Assembly (NCBI GenBank): GCA_008360975.2
Contig: CM039182.1
Span: 108,552,443-108,616,442, forward strand
DNA from: Lichenostomus cassidix
Lineage: Eukaryota; Chordata; Aves; Passeriformes; Meliphagidae
Direction of reading: 5' to 3'
DNA length: 64,000 bases
The translations under genes were made by a program, and so were the position numbers. Shown one piece after another: positions 11,501-26,500 of this stretch. Each line of letters opens with the position of its first letter. Position 1 is the stretch's first letter. The notes under the pieces are model-generated. The model saw only the letters and a list, made by a program, of their open reading frames with translations, was not told the origin of the DNA and searched no databases.

Positions 11501-14500
11501 AAAGAACACAAAAGAGCAAATGCTAACCACATTCTGGGTGGTATTTTTTTGGTTTTGGTTGTTTTTAGAGGACTGACTCACAAGTACAAATAGTTCACTG
11601 GAAACCAGAAGCATTGTCAAAGAACAGCTGTCATCTACTAATGAACAGGTTTAGGCATATTTGAGATTCGTAAGAATTGTGAATAAATAAAATACTGTTA
11701 TTTGTCAACATGTCGAAGCAAACTCCAGGAATAATCTGTGTCATCAACATTTATTTCCACTGCAGCCTTTCAAATACAATCCTATCAGTTATTATTGCCC
11801 TTCTCCAAAAAATTGTCAGTCAGAGAAAGTTAAAACTCAAGTACTGCATTCAGTTATTATTAACTGACTGGTTTGAAAATTGTGAGTTTTCAGAAATATG
11901 GCATGACTCCTTAGCTGTTACCAATGTAAGCTGTCCAAAAAAACCTGATGGTTTTAATGAGACTGCCCATGTAAATTAGAGTTGTGGACTGAGACCCAAC
12001 ATAGAACGGCTGAGATGGAAAGTATCTGAAAGGTCAAGCTGCACTTTAGTGATCCAGAGCACAGGGATACAGAAGTGTTCTCTCTCCCTTAAGCGCACTA
12101 CAAGAGAAAATGAAAAAGAAAAGGGAAAACGCAGCACGAAATAGTGACAATACACCAAAATACTTGCCCTTTTTTGTTTTGTTTTGTTAAATGTCTGAAA
12201 CCTTTTCATATGGTTTTTTTCCACCATTGAACCACAACTTGTTCTAAATTTCAGAAGAATCAAGAAGCTTAGTACTTGTATATGAACTCTATAACTTTGG
12301 ACATCAATCTTTGCCATCTACAGGAGTATTTTGTGTAGATCAAGTTAGTAAAGATATGTCCATAGCAGATGGCAAGCAAGAGTGTACATAAGAAGTCCTG
12401 GATTTCCTCAGATTAATACAGTCTACTGCAATGCATCTGAGCCTGGTCTACTGCCTGCCAGCCTGGCCTGCCTATTTATCTTACCTCTGAGTAAGCTTCA
12501 CGCACTTCCCAAAAGCATGGCCATAACAGACTCTTCTAGGGAGTTCCTTAAAACAAGTTTCTTCTGTGAGACTGGGAAAACAATGATGTGCTTCCACTGA
12601 AGCATCTCATCAGTCTGGAACAGGTGGTCCTACTGCAGAGGGAAGGGAGGCTGGATATCCCCAGACATAGGTGCCTTGGGCCAAAACACTATGCAAAGCT
12701 GTATCTCTTTTTTACCATCAGAAAATACATATTTCACCACAACAAAATGGATGTATGACTGAAATGATCTCTAGGACTGGCATCTATCAAGTCATTTTTC
12801 ACAGCTACTAGTCACACTTCTTACTGCATTTTCCCTACTCCAAAATTTCATCAGTTAGAGGAAGTTAAAATTCAAGTACTACATTCAGATTTCACAGTTT
12901 TGTGAACAGGCAAATTATTTTGTCGAACCTGAAAACCATGATGAAACTGTATGGTAGATTTTTTTTTCACTGCGAACTCTTTCTTATCAGGCCAGTGCTA
13001 AAACCAATTGGGCTAAAGGGGTTCTTGTTTAAATCAACAAATGTATTTTACTAAATATGGCTAAGTATACACCAAAGTAATGGTACATGATGCCTTATCA
13101 GGATTGCAAATATTTTTAGCTAAGGTGAACCATTACTACAGAAAAATATGACAAATTCTCATGGGCACATTTTCCAAACACATATACATGCAGAGCATAC
13201 AACTGTTCAAAGCAGTTCTAATTAAAACCAAGTAGCAGTATAACATGTTCAGCGTGGTCTGAATTTGTTTACCATGTCCACACTACAAAACCCATGAATT
13301 TTCACGAAGGTGAGTAGGAACACTGAAGTTTCACTTACAGCAAAATCAGTGCAGGCAATCTTAATATGAAAAATACCCAAACATCATTCCTGCATGTGCA
13401 GAGAATTCTCTTAGATATCACCCAAAACCACTCTGCAGAAATGCTCGCTTCGCACATATTTGCCTTTGCAGCAGTTATGGTCATAGCTATTGTTTTGTAG
13501 TTTTCATGTTTCATACTAACAATATAGTCTCTATTTACAGTAGACAATGTCTTTTTCATTTACAACAAAATCACAGTTATCTTACTTGAGACCTTTTTTT
13601 AACAAGCTCAGTAACTCAAGGGCCTGCCATTATCCTCCTGTTCTATACAACATTTGAGTATTCAGTCCCTGAGCTTCATTTTCATGTAAAAGTAACCACA
13701 AGATTTTTTTCCCCTTTTTTATCCTCCCCTGAAATAACCCACTATAGCTTGTGTTACTATGTAGTATGACAGGACCCTGATTTAGAAGCAGTCCAACCCT
13801 GAGCTATTATTCTGACCATCCCCTATGGCTACTTAATCAAAACACTGCTACTTGTGACTTTGTCAGTAATTTTACTCATTTATCTTTATTATGACTTCAA
13901 GAGTATTCGGAGTGGAAGGTTAGTTTTGTATAACTAATATTGGTGATGAATGGCAGTGATAATGCATTGCATGAAGAACATCTATTAATGTCTAAAATAA
14001 TATTCTACTGTCTAAAAATAAATTGCAATGCAAAACATTTTCAGAGCTAATGAACAATAATTCAGTCCTACAAAAGTATTGCAACTTTGAGGAGTAAGGA
14101 CATTTAAGCCAACACACTCAAGTTAGAGATGCTGACTCTAACAGCTACAATATTGGCTCTAATACTAATTAACTCAAATCTTTAGGCGCTGATAACTTCA
14201 AAGTCACTAGTGTAAATCAGCCAAACAAACAGCTATGAACTTTGGATAAAACATTTGATTGCTGAACATAAAAGCTCCACTGATTCCATCAGCATGCAGC
14301 ACCTTCACTGTGTGCACACTCTGCAGAAACCTAGAGGAAAAAGGAATCTTCCTGGCACAGAAGCAGAACTACTCCAGAGCTGTTAACCACTTCCTTAAAG
14401 AAAAGCATGGGAAATAAAGCCACAAATACCGTTTTCCTGAATCTTCACTTTCTTTCTGAACTGTATTGTACCTGCTTGCCTCTTCTTTCACGATTCCTCT

Positions 14501-17500
14501 CCCTCATGCTCGTCCCCTGTATGCCTCCAGCTTTACGCTTGCAGAATCCCCCCAAAATATTAACTTGGTAAGACAAAACCAGCATTGGCTGTGCTTTGCT
14601 GAAACTATTCTGTGGTTAGAACCTTGTTTACCCACTCTGTCAAGAAAAATCTCCCATTTTCTTTCTACTTTAAAAAAAAGCCTACCTTTTCCAGAATTTC
14701 CTTAGTCAAGACTGAGAATGCGTGCTCAATGTTCACATTTTCTTTAGCACTGGTCTCAAAAAATGGCATTCCATATTCCCAGGCAAGCTGAAAAACAAAT
14801 GTAGGCAATGGGATGAACATTCTTCAGGAAAAAAAGCAGTTCCTAATACTAATAGCAAGAGATACAGAGGTGTTCTGACTGCTTCTAACACACTATATAA
14901 ACACTAATTAAGTACATGATTACTTAGTAAAGTACTCTATATTCATTCTCAGTTTATAAATTTCAGGTAACTCTTAAAAGATTCTTCTAAAATTTTTGCA
15001 TTTTCAAAACAGCTTTTTTAATCTGTCTTTACTTGTAAATAACAAGAATAAACTCCAATAGGTCTGTTCTCAGTGTTTTGATTTATCTGGAAAATTAACT
15101 GCCTCCTAAGCAATCATTTAGAGGAAACTAATGGAGTGCCTGTAGATAAAAATATGACAAAAACTGTTGAAAAAAAAGTGGCATGATGAAATATAAAAAA
15201 AGAGATGTTTCTTTATGCTAGACAGAGAGAAGCACAGAGATAACAGGCAAGCAAAGAAAACATATGCATGTAAATTATATATTATGGTGAAAGGCAAGGA
15301 GAGAAAATACTTAGAAGTGCAGCATAGGTTTTGCACTGGTTGGTTTTGTTTAATTTACTCCTGTTGTCTCATTTGCTGTGTATTTTCATTACAGATAGCT
15401 TTGAGTTATGTTGGCATGAGGAAAAACCCCAACACAATGAAACTAATAGTTTGCTAAGGGCCTAAACTTTTCCACTTTATACAGTTAAATACACGGAGAA
15501 AAAGAAAAAAAAAAAATAATTGCATCATTGTCTCACATAGGAGGGGCCAAGGTGGGAATAAATATGCAAAAAAACCCATAGTGGGAGAGTCTACTCCTAC
15601 TGCAATTATTCCCATTGCAATGAATCCCTTCTTGGAATACATCTGGAGAAGATAATCCCAGGCAAAGAAAATTCCCCACTGTTTTAATGTACAAAAAATC
15701 CTATAATTACTGACCACTTAATGATTTATTTGGAAGGCTCTCCATTAGGATAAAAAGTCTAATGTTGGTAACTTCTGTTTGCTTTCAGTGATGTTTAGAA
15801 GTAACTAATCAATGCTGGACAAAAATTCCAAAATCAGGCATGAAGATGCAGATACAATAATCAGACTTTGAAGTTTTAGTCAAAATATAATAAAGATTAT
15901 AAAAAGGTTAAAAAAAATTAGGCAAAATGGTTTCCCTTCCAAAATGCTACAAGAAAATGTAATTCTGAAAATAAAGGTAATATCTAACTGATTCTTTTGA
16001 CAGAGACCACTTCATAAGGGATTCTGAAACTCAGTGGACTGCTGAGAACTGTTTTCGACACTGCAGCAACTTGTTACAGAAAGTTAAGATCATTCAACTA
16101 TTGCCAGTACAAAACAATGATGCATAATGGTTCATAAAGAAAAATACAAGCAATAAAATATCCTGGGCTAATAAAGAAGAGAAAAATGGTTTGCTGATTA
16201 TAAAGTACACAGAAAGTACTTTCTTGTATCATGTAAGAGGTTCCTAGAGGTTACCTATGTACAAACTCTGATGAACACAAACCAGCCCATTTAATCATGG
16301 AATCAATCACAGAAATCATTTTGAAAGATAACCCCACTTGAAATGAGTCTACTGCACACACAATATTGGGTCAGCCATGGCTTTGCCTACAGAAGTTTTG
16401 AAATTCACCAATGATGGAGATTCTGTAGCCTTTATGGGACCCTCTTCCATGGCTACACCACCCTTCCAGTGGAACTGGCTCTTCTTAACTCCAACCTGAA
16501 CCTCCCAAGCCAGGATTTGTGTCTGCTGCCCCTCAGTTTACTGTCTGTTTCTACTGAGAAGAGTCTGTCACTCCGCTAGTGCCACTTCAGTTGCTGTAGA
16601 CCAACAACTGCTCCTTGGACTGCTCTTTACCCAGCTCCCTCTCCTCATGGAATACCAGTACTAGACCTCAACCACCTTTGTACCTGTCTGCTGGACCAGC
16701 TGCAGTTTCTCAACACCCTTCTTGAAATGGGAGAGCCAAAGCTGGACACAATACTCCATGTGGCCTTGCCAGCACTAAGTAAGGGGGGTAGTATTCTCCC
16801 CAGATCTGCCATCCATTATCCTTCTAATGCAGCCCAGTATCTTTTAAGCCATGAAGGAGCACTGCAGATTTATATTCAAGCTGGTGTTCATTGTAACTCA
16901 TCAGTCTTTCGCAGTAGGGCAGTGACTCATGCCTTGGATTATTCCATCACAGGTGCAAATCTTTGCACTTCATGAACTTCACAATGTTTCTGCTGGCCCA
17001 GTTCCCAAGTTTATCAAGGTCCCACAGAATTGGTGTTCTCCTGTATGGAGCACCAATAACACCCCTTAATCTGATGTCATGCAAATCTCCTTCTATCACC
17101 AGCCACATCACCAACGGAGATGTCAAACAATGTGACTGAGGCAAGGCTGACTGAGTAGTTCCCTGAACCCTCTTCCTTGACTTTTTTAAAGATACACATC
17201 ATGCTGGCATCTTTCTAGTCAAAAGAGATCTCTCCCAACCATCACAATTTTTCAGGGTTGACTGACAGCTGACCAAATTATAGCAATCAGCTATTTCAGC
17301 ACAATTGGGTGAACTTCATCACGTCTATGGGCGAATCCAACCTTCCCAAGCAATTTCTAATTCAAAGCTTCCCCACTGCTGGCTGACCTGCTCCTTCTCA
17401 AACCATGCTAATACATGCAGAGGCCTGAGAGCAAACTCTATTTGTAAAGACCAAAGAAAAGAAAAATCAAATCAAACAAAAAAAAACTTGAGTACTTCAG

Positions 17501-20500
17501 CCTTCCCTATATCATGTTGCTACATTGCCTACTACATCTATCAATACACCCACATTTTCTCTGAATGTGCACAATACTGGCCAAAGAAGATCAAAGTATG
17601 TATTTTTTTACTTTACCCTGCATATGGCTAAATTCTGTGGCAAGCAAGTCCTCCAAAAATGTAGCTCGATGGAAAAACCCCCACAGGTCCAGTGGAAAAG
17701 AAGTGGAAAGTATGAAAACATATTTGGCTACTCCCTCTCCTAAAAGACATATTCAAAGAACTATTTTTCTTTTCCTTTGGGAGCGTCTTGAATAGATCCA
17801 TAAATAAAATACCTAAATACATTTACAAACCTGTGGGAAGTATGCTACTGAAAAATGACATTTTAAAATATCCTTTATAACAGTTTGGAGAACTTAAGTG
17901 AAATAAGCTCATATCTTACCTACATATAATAAGTATACATATAATAATAGCATAATAAGTAATGCTAATACTACTTCCTAGCAAAGTGCTCCCATGATTT
18001 CTTAGTGCTGAAACAGAGAGAGATGTCTGAAATATTCCTAAACTGTGCAGACATGTAAAAGATCAGTTTTGAAATTAAAAATCAGCTTCAGCTATGAAGA
18101 CAGCAAAAGCAAAAAAAAAGGAAGAAAACTTTGCTTGGCTTTTTCTGTTAGAAAGATTTCATAGGAGAAAAACAGTCACATTCTACCAGGTCATACAACC
18201 TTCAACATTTTTATCTTTTAATGAAAAAGAGAATGATATTGGGGGTGAAAGGAGGAGCCCAAGAAGGTTGAGTTAAAACTTTTGTCAAAGTGAGTAAGGA
18301 GCAATTAATACCAGAAAATTATATTTCATAGTGTTAAAATTAAATATCTCATTTTCTGAGTGATCAAAATTACATAAGTTTGTACAAAATGAATTATTAC
18401 ATGATTTTGTACAAAAAGAAACAACAAAAAATTTTCTCAGCATTAAATTGAAATGAAATTATATACGACAGCCACTCAGTTATAACGCATTTTTACAGAA
18501 ATGTCAATATAGGTGATGAGATTTCCACAGAATCTAGAGTTCTGTGCAAGAGACTGAACAGAATAACATTTACAGCTCATACTCTCAGGGTATTATGAAA
18601 TACGTAACTATTAATTATTATTTGTAAAAATTAGAATCCAACTGTTTCCCCCTTTCAATAAGGACATTTTCTTCTTCAGAGTGAGAGGACACTTACTGTC
18701 TCTCTGCTAAAGGAATCATTCTCCAGTCCACTCAGTCAGACCTTTTAGCACTTGTAAATCATATTAAAAGAAGAAATAGTATAACAGAAAAGTTGCCTCT
18801 CCTCCATACAGAGGGGAAATCGAGAAAGCAGACTCACTGGGGAGAGGGTAATGATTTGTTTCAGAAAAAAAAATACTACATGAAGAGGAATTTTGGTTGC
18901 ATGGTTAAGAACCCAGAAGTAAGAAAATGTCTTGGTTAATACCCTATGCAAAACCCTACTACTGCCCTCTTGTGCACATGCATCAAGTGACTCTCTAGGT
19001 TTCTGACAGTTCATCCTTTGTGTGAGAATACAGTATTTTTCAGCAGCCTTAATCCTTGTACACAGATATGGTACATTAACACTGAAAGCATCTTGTATAT
19101 GAACTATGAACTGTCAGGAGTGTAATGCTGTCCAAAAGGTGATACTATTTTTTTAAAGTTCCCCAGTTTGGGTTTATATAATTGGCAAGAAGCTATCAGT
19201 GTGTTTTTCTTTAAACATGAGACATCTTGCCTGACTCACCATGCCTGAAAGCATAGCAGGAGGGTGACTTCCAAGTTCCAGAGAACAGTTGCATACAGTT
19301 TGCAGTGGCAAAATTTACTGGTATATAGGACACACTCTCCTGCAATATTTAGTCATTATCCCAATTTCTTCTGTCATAGCATGGCTTCTGAGTTTCCTCA
19401 CTGGCTCTCACTTTTGCCATTCCCTTTAAAACAGCACTCCCCACTTAGTAAGTTCTTCCCCTACCTATGGTCAGCAGCTATAAACTAACTCTACTGTAGT
19501 CTCAGCAATACATCACATACACAATTATGGGGAGCTGGATGCTCAGTATCTGTCCAATCTTATTTAAGGCTATTCACAGACAATGAAGATCACTTTGCAC
19601 AGGCTTCCAGAATAGCTCTTTATAGTCAGACTGCAGCAAAAATATCACTGATGGGTGGTATCAGAAAAATTATGCAGAATGTATTACATTTTAGTATTCC
19701 ACATTACAATAGTACTCTGAAAATGCAGACTCTATGAGATTTCTACTGTAGCACCTGAAACTTTTAAAATACATTTTAACCTTAAAAAAAAAAAATCAGT
19801 ATTCTAAAGAGATCTGCTAGGAATTTACTTAATGCATTTCTAACACTCCAGAACTCCACAACTGTTCTTCTAGAGCAAGTCCTAATAGAATTTTTGGAAT
19901 TCAGGAGCTTTTTACCATTTTCAGTTTAACAGCTCACAGTCACATACTAAGATACTCAGGAGGACCCAAAGAAAGTACCAAAGATACCTTTTCTCCTTTC
20001 TCTTTTGGAACTACCCGTTCTGACTCCTTATCACACTTGTTGCCCAACAGTATTACGTCCACTTCATCACCTGCTTTCTAAAAGAGAACCAGCATTAATA
20101 AGTATCAAGTAAGAAAAAAAGCAAACAACAAAAGCCCTTCACCTTCAGCTCATGTTAACCTTCAGCACTCCATTTCCTTGCAAGTAAAGGCTAAATTGTG
20201 TCCTGACCTTCATATAGACAAATATTTTCCAGCAGTTACTGGGATTTAGAGAAAAACAGAAAGATTGTAAAGACCAGAAAAGAGCCACTTAGAAGTGCCA
20301 CGTATAATTTCCAACCCCTTTCGTAAGATATAAAGTACATGGTGCATGGGCACCATCTTCTGATGAATGCTCCATCTTGAGGCTTTAAAGTGACTGGAAA
20401 TGTCCTGAATTCACAGACACTGCCCTCCTTAAAGTAATAGATTCATGGATTAGCATATGACTCTGGTCTACATCCAGCACTCACAAGTAAAAGGGAAGGA

Positions 20501-23500
20501 ATTTGCTGCACCTGAAAGAGCACCTCTCTGTGCTTCACTTTTGCACACAGACAGTAAAATTACTTTCAAAGTGTTCAAACTCAACATAAAAGTCTGATTA
20601 TTCCAAGACACTAGGAAGAAGGCAATAGATTTTTAATGAAGTAAAATTTAAAACCCTCATTGATTCCAAAAGGAAGAAAAATCTACCTTTTTGACCTTGT
20701 CTCCATCCCCATTCCTCTAAACCACTCACATGCATGATGACTGTGAAATGCACTGGGTTTTTTACATCAGTGTTATTTTAAGATAAGTTATTGTAACTAC
20801 ACGTGACTGGAATAATGACAAGGAAAGGGAACAGTTCTGCAACAGCATGTGGAATTTGGAAACTGACATTTGTTGTGGAAATCAATATTTAAAACCACTT
20901 TTGATGCTTAAATGGAGGAAACTGAGGGTCTTCATTACAAACAATTGAAGCTAATGTGGTCTGATGCCATGGCTTTTATTCCGGAGGTACATGCTCACAC
21001 AGCTTCCCTGATGACTCAAAAAGCCTGGTCTCAGGCTGCAGATCTCCCTACAGGGAATTTGATGAAATCTCTGATCTCTGTCAAATCCTTAACTTTTGTA
21101 ACTTTGCCATAAGACAAAATCTGTCAGAATCATACAGAGAAAAACCCCTGTTCATTACAGGATAACAGAACATTATTTTTAGTCTATTTCTACTTTTACA
21201 GCTATTTGACAACCTCATCAGTAGGCATAATTTAATATTAAGGAACACTATTTCTTTTTTTTTAATCCATTCTCCTCTTCCATTCTGAAATAAGTCAGAT
21301 AGACTTATTTCATACCCACAGTTTATGTTCAAGATAATGCAGTATTAAAATGAAGTAAATTTCATAAGAGTGTGAAGTGCAGGCCTAAAATAATGAATTA
21401 ATCTAACCTGCATTAATAGACCAAAATGTTGGCTGTTTCAGAATGCATTGAAGCTTCACTCATTAAGATCAGTGGCTCTCCTACATAAAATCACATACAT
21501 CAGTCCCAAAATAGAGTAAATAGACAATTTAGTCTCATTCTATAATCAACTTTGAATTCAGAAGACTTAAGGTTGATGAAGGTTTTAAAAGTGACATTTG
21601 ACTTCACTCTGAAGTTAAAAGTGTAGAGGGAAATACTTGCATACTGCATGTACAAACCCACTGAATTAATTCTGTAACTTAATTTCTGTATAAACAACAC
21701 AAATTTTTGCAGTAAGAATGTTCTTTCTAAACAGCTTCAAACAATAACAAAATTTAAACAAGATTTGAGGTACCAGGCCTTTCAGTGTCTATTTAACAGT
21801 ACTACTAATCACAATTTCTGCAAATAAGTACTATTTCTACGTCACTATAATGTATTAATGTATTTTCACTTTATCTGGATCCTTCGCCAAAGCACTTACA
21901 CTTCTCCTTTTTTAAAGATGGTATCTTGCAGTTTCTTACATTTAGAAAACTGAAGATTGTAAGTCAAAATTATATCCATTTTAAATTCTGAAAACTGATA
22001 ATGTGTGAAGTCTTAAAAAATTAACTCAATACGACTGTGCAGAAGTTTGACCGTATGCTCAGCTAGCATAAAAACTGCATGGGTACACTGATTTGAACTG
22101 GCCAAAAATATGGCTTTTCAGTGCTTCCAAAAGTTCACTGTATATTTTCATATGCTGTTATTTATAGCTCAGGAATAAGCTTTCCAAATGCAAAATCTAG
22201 AGCTAAAAAGACAATGGTTATTTTACAGCTGTTAAAATCCTATTATGCAAGTCAGCACTGAGTAAGCTCACAGACTCAGAAAAAATATTATGGAGAAGTA
22301 CTATTAAAAATTTCATCAATTTCATCCAGGCAAAAATAATTTTTTTTTCTCAGATAAAGTTCTGCTCTGGTATCTCAAAAATACCCATTTTTGATTCATT
22401 CTCTGTTTTTCTTTGGATTTTAACATTTCAAAGTTCACATTTTACTAAATGTTAAAATAAATATAATCTGAACCTGGAGAATACCTACACTATTTTATTT
22501 TGAAAAGGAAAACATCAGCACTATATTTGTCTGAAAAAAAATGGAACCAAGAGATTTACTGAGACTGACCACGTTTTCTGAAATGTTAGGCACAGTTTGG
22601 AGTCACCAGGTTTTGGCAGAAGGGATTTTCTTCCACTGGGTTCCCAGGCAGGAGGATCTGGCAGCAGCAGGAGCCAGGCTGCTCTGAGCAGTGGCCACGG
22701 GAGGGAGCAGCAGCAGAGCCTCAAGCTCAGCGGTGCCACATCCTGGACTCGGAACACTGGACACTCACATCACAGTACCACAGCCTCTTTAGCACACTAC
22801 TGCTGGGATCACCCACCTGTGCCCTCAGCCTACTGCTTAATGTCCACCTAGCCAGGTAAACACACAACCTGACTATGTGGCTTTGAACAGAAATCAAAAT
22901 GCAGAAGGGAAAATACATTGCTCATCCCTTTTGTAAGTAATTTCTTTGGGGGTTTGGGGTTTTTTGGTGGGTTTTTTTTTTTTTTTTTCCTAATATTAGG
23001 TCATTCTTTTTTTTCTGCAGTTTTTATTTTCCAGAAGTGCTGTGAATTAATGTGAATATGAAAAGTAGCAGACACCTTTTCTATAAGAGAACTACACCAT
23101 ATCTGCGTAGTTACAGGTTATTGGAAGAAACTATCCCTTCACTTTTTAAACGGTGAGCACAGACCTATCACAAATGACCTTAACTTCCCCTGCAGCAAAC
23201 TGACCATGATGATTATGAGCTCATCCAGACTCCTTGTTGTATAAAGCTATCTATCCAGTGATCCATCTTCCAGAACACCACTTTGTCCCTTCACCACACT
23301 TCCAGGGCATAGTTGGGAAGGGCTGTGTGATTTAGATACTCATTTATGACAGTCAGAAAAAGCAATGGAAGTTTCTTTGTAGGTTTGTTTGTTTTGAGCT
23401 TTTTGAAACAATGAAACTGAGAACCCAGACCTGATAAATACACTATGGCAATACTTAAATAGTCTGTATTTGAAGAAGAAATGTAGCATTAATATATTTT

Positions 23501-26500
23501 TTCACATCTGAAGATGTACATTGTCAAATGTCAAGATGAAGGCAGAGCTGGAGAAGGCAATAAAACTGGGAAGCCTCTTACTCACTAGACAATGACACTA
23601 GAACTTTACCCTTTATGATATTGAAGAACCATTTGTTAGGAACAGATTGTCCTCAGAGTCTCTTTGAAAGCATCATGTGGGCAGCACTCCCATTAGGACT
23701 GCCATACACGTCTCATTCCACATATTTTCCTAAGTGCCACCTTATGACCTCAGCTATAAATGCCTGGTTTCCAAGACTTCAGTGGAAATAAACGAATGAT
23801 AGAATTTATTTGTCTATTAGCAAATTTAGAAGGCAGTAGATATAAACAAATTTATCCCAAAACCAACCTAGGACTACAGATAAACCAATTTAGTAAAATG
23901 ACAAGAACAAGAATTTTAAGTTCTAATCAGAGCCATAATGACAAACCTATTTATGAACTGGGACAATTAAATCTTTTGACATCAAGCTTTCCCATATGAG
24001 GAAGGAAAATTCAGAAGAGTTTGAAGTCAAATTTACATTTGGAAAACAGTTTGCTGTGCTGCTTTTATTTAAGCATGATGCAGAAACACTGAAAGACAGT
24101 CCAGTCTCCCAAATGCACCAGAAGAACCAAACCAAAGAAGGGCACTATGCAGAAATGCCAGCAACTCAACAAACAACCCATACAGTTTATATCCTGATTG
24201 AGGAGTCACTTCTTCAGGCAGGACAAATAGATTCCAAGTAATGTATTCCAAGAACACTAAACTACTGTCACCAAGACCTGCATGAGAAAATTATCTTCCC
24301 CATGCAGAAAATCCTGTGACGGCAGAGAATTTCCCACACAGAGATAATTGTTAGAAGCTGGTAACACCACCTTAATGGCCACACCAGGAGAATAGCACAA
24401 TTAAAACCAATCCAAGGTATTTAGAAGTAAACTAGGACCTACCATTTATGTCAGCAATTTTTGGAGATCCAGATACCATGTGTGAATAATGGAGTGATTT
24501 AGGTTGGCATGGACTTCTGGAAGTGAGCTGGACTAATCCCCTGCTCAAAGGTGGGCCAACTTCAAAACCAGGTCAGGCTGCTCAAGGCTCTGTTGAATGA
24601 GGTTTTAAGTATCTCCTTTACGTGATCCTCTCTGGGCACCTATTTGAGCATTTGAACACTCCATTGTGAAGAACTTTTTGCCAATTTTAGTTGCAATCTC
24701 CTTCAAAACATCCTGGAAAGAACTGTTTTCTGCACATGGATTTGGTACATGGCTGCTTGTATTTAACTTTCAAAGGCCAAACAGAACCAGCCTTTCAGAA
24801 CAGGAGCATGCAATAACTAAAAGCCATGCCAGCAGACAAGAGAAACACTTTAATAAATTGGACATAACCTCCAAACCTACACGTAAAGAATGGTTTCAGG
24901 TTCTAAAATTATCTAACTCCTGCAATTATCATGCTCCTAATGAATGCATTACAAATCCAATATCCCTATATTGGATTTGCCAATAATGTCCTAAGATATT
25001 AATCTGTGAGTGAGTGTATTTTTCTAGTAAGCTTTTTAAGTACAGTCATTTACTTAGTTTCCTCTAGTTCTGAATTCAAATTTTACAGCAATACAGATGT
25101 GGCAGCATATTTGTTTCTTAAACTTCCTTGGACAATAATTCATTTTTAATAGTAAAGCTGCTGTATTCCACACTTAAAATAACTGAAGTATAATGAGAAC
25201 ATTACTGGTAATCTGATTATAATTGCACTGACTGGCCAGTTTTTATAAAATCAATGGGAGTTTTTACGAATGCTAAATTGCCTGGATTGTTATTTTCAGC
25301 TGTTGCAAAAATGCCTTAGCACACTGAACATATCTTTTTAAAACTTCCTGTTTAAAATCTTTCTGTGCAAAGAACCAAAAAATGAGAGTATAGTGTAATA
25401 ACTGAACTGCTTAAAAAATTCCTGTTTGACTGGTTCAGGTGCAAGCTTTACATTACCCAATAGTCTGGTATTAAGTGAAACTTGTATTCTCTGTTTCCCT
25501 TTATAAAACATATTTATTTTTTCTATGCTTGCATATTTAAATGGTGCTGCAGCAACAGTCACTTTGATTCTGGGCATTTGAAGGGAATTAAATACTGGTT
25601 TGCATTCACAGACCAAAGCAAATGCAAGGAATGTCACCGACCTCCAGGAAGTAATTAATTTTCATGAAATGCCCTGTGTTTTAACAGTTATTGCTTAAAA
25701 ACATTTCTTTTGCAATGAATGGCCCCATATATTTTCACCAAGACACTTCAGAAATTGATATCCCACTAGGACTAAATTAAATTTTTTATTACTATCTAGC
25801 TCTATTACAACACTAATTGCTAGTTTTGAGATTGGTACAATCAATCATGCAATTTACATTCCTAGAAATTGTTTTAGATTGAGTATTTTTCCATTTTTTA
25901 AACTTTAACCTAACAAAGTACCTTCAGGGGTTAAGATTAAACAGTCTAAGTATTAATAGCTTGAGTACATTTACACGAAAGCTTTTAAATGTCACAAACA
26001 CAGAGCAGGCTTGTGCAGGTGTCATTTCCTGATTGACTAAAGCAGATCTAAGGCTGCATGGTGGCCACAGGAGTTAGTCCCATCCTTCTATCCTTCTCTC
26101 CACCCTAGCCATACAGCCCTACTACCTTCTTGGTGCTTATGGTTGTGCACTGAATCCCACTGAATCAACCACCCAGCTGATCAAATTGAAGATGACAGAA
26201 CAAAATGACCCCTTTGGAGCCAGTGTGAAGACAGACCAATAGATAGATAGATAGATAGATAGATGATAGATATAGATAGATAGATAGATAGATAGATGAT
26301 AGATATAGATAGATAGATGATGGATGATAGATGGATATATGCAGATAATCTACATTTTCAGTTTCAGGTAACAGTAAACCTGCTATCATACTGTTTGCTG
26401 AGCTAAATATTTGTTAACCATGAAACTGTACAACCAGTAGCATACCTAGCTGTGTCCTTTGTTTGGCCAACAGAGGAAGGGCATGTACTTTTCTTAACAA

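Noticed and set aside
16727..16975. Plus-strand open frame in intron 4
   Set aside because: It is the antisense of an old CR1 copy.
22597..22860. GC-richer patch in intron 3 as a possible exon
   Set aside because: No Rab segment is missing, and the translated frames show only Gly/Ser-rich low-complexity sequence without good splice sites.
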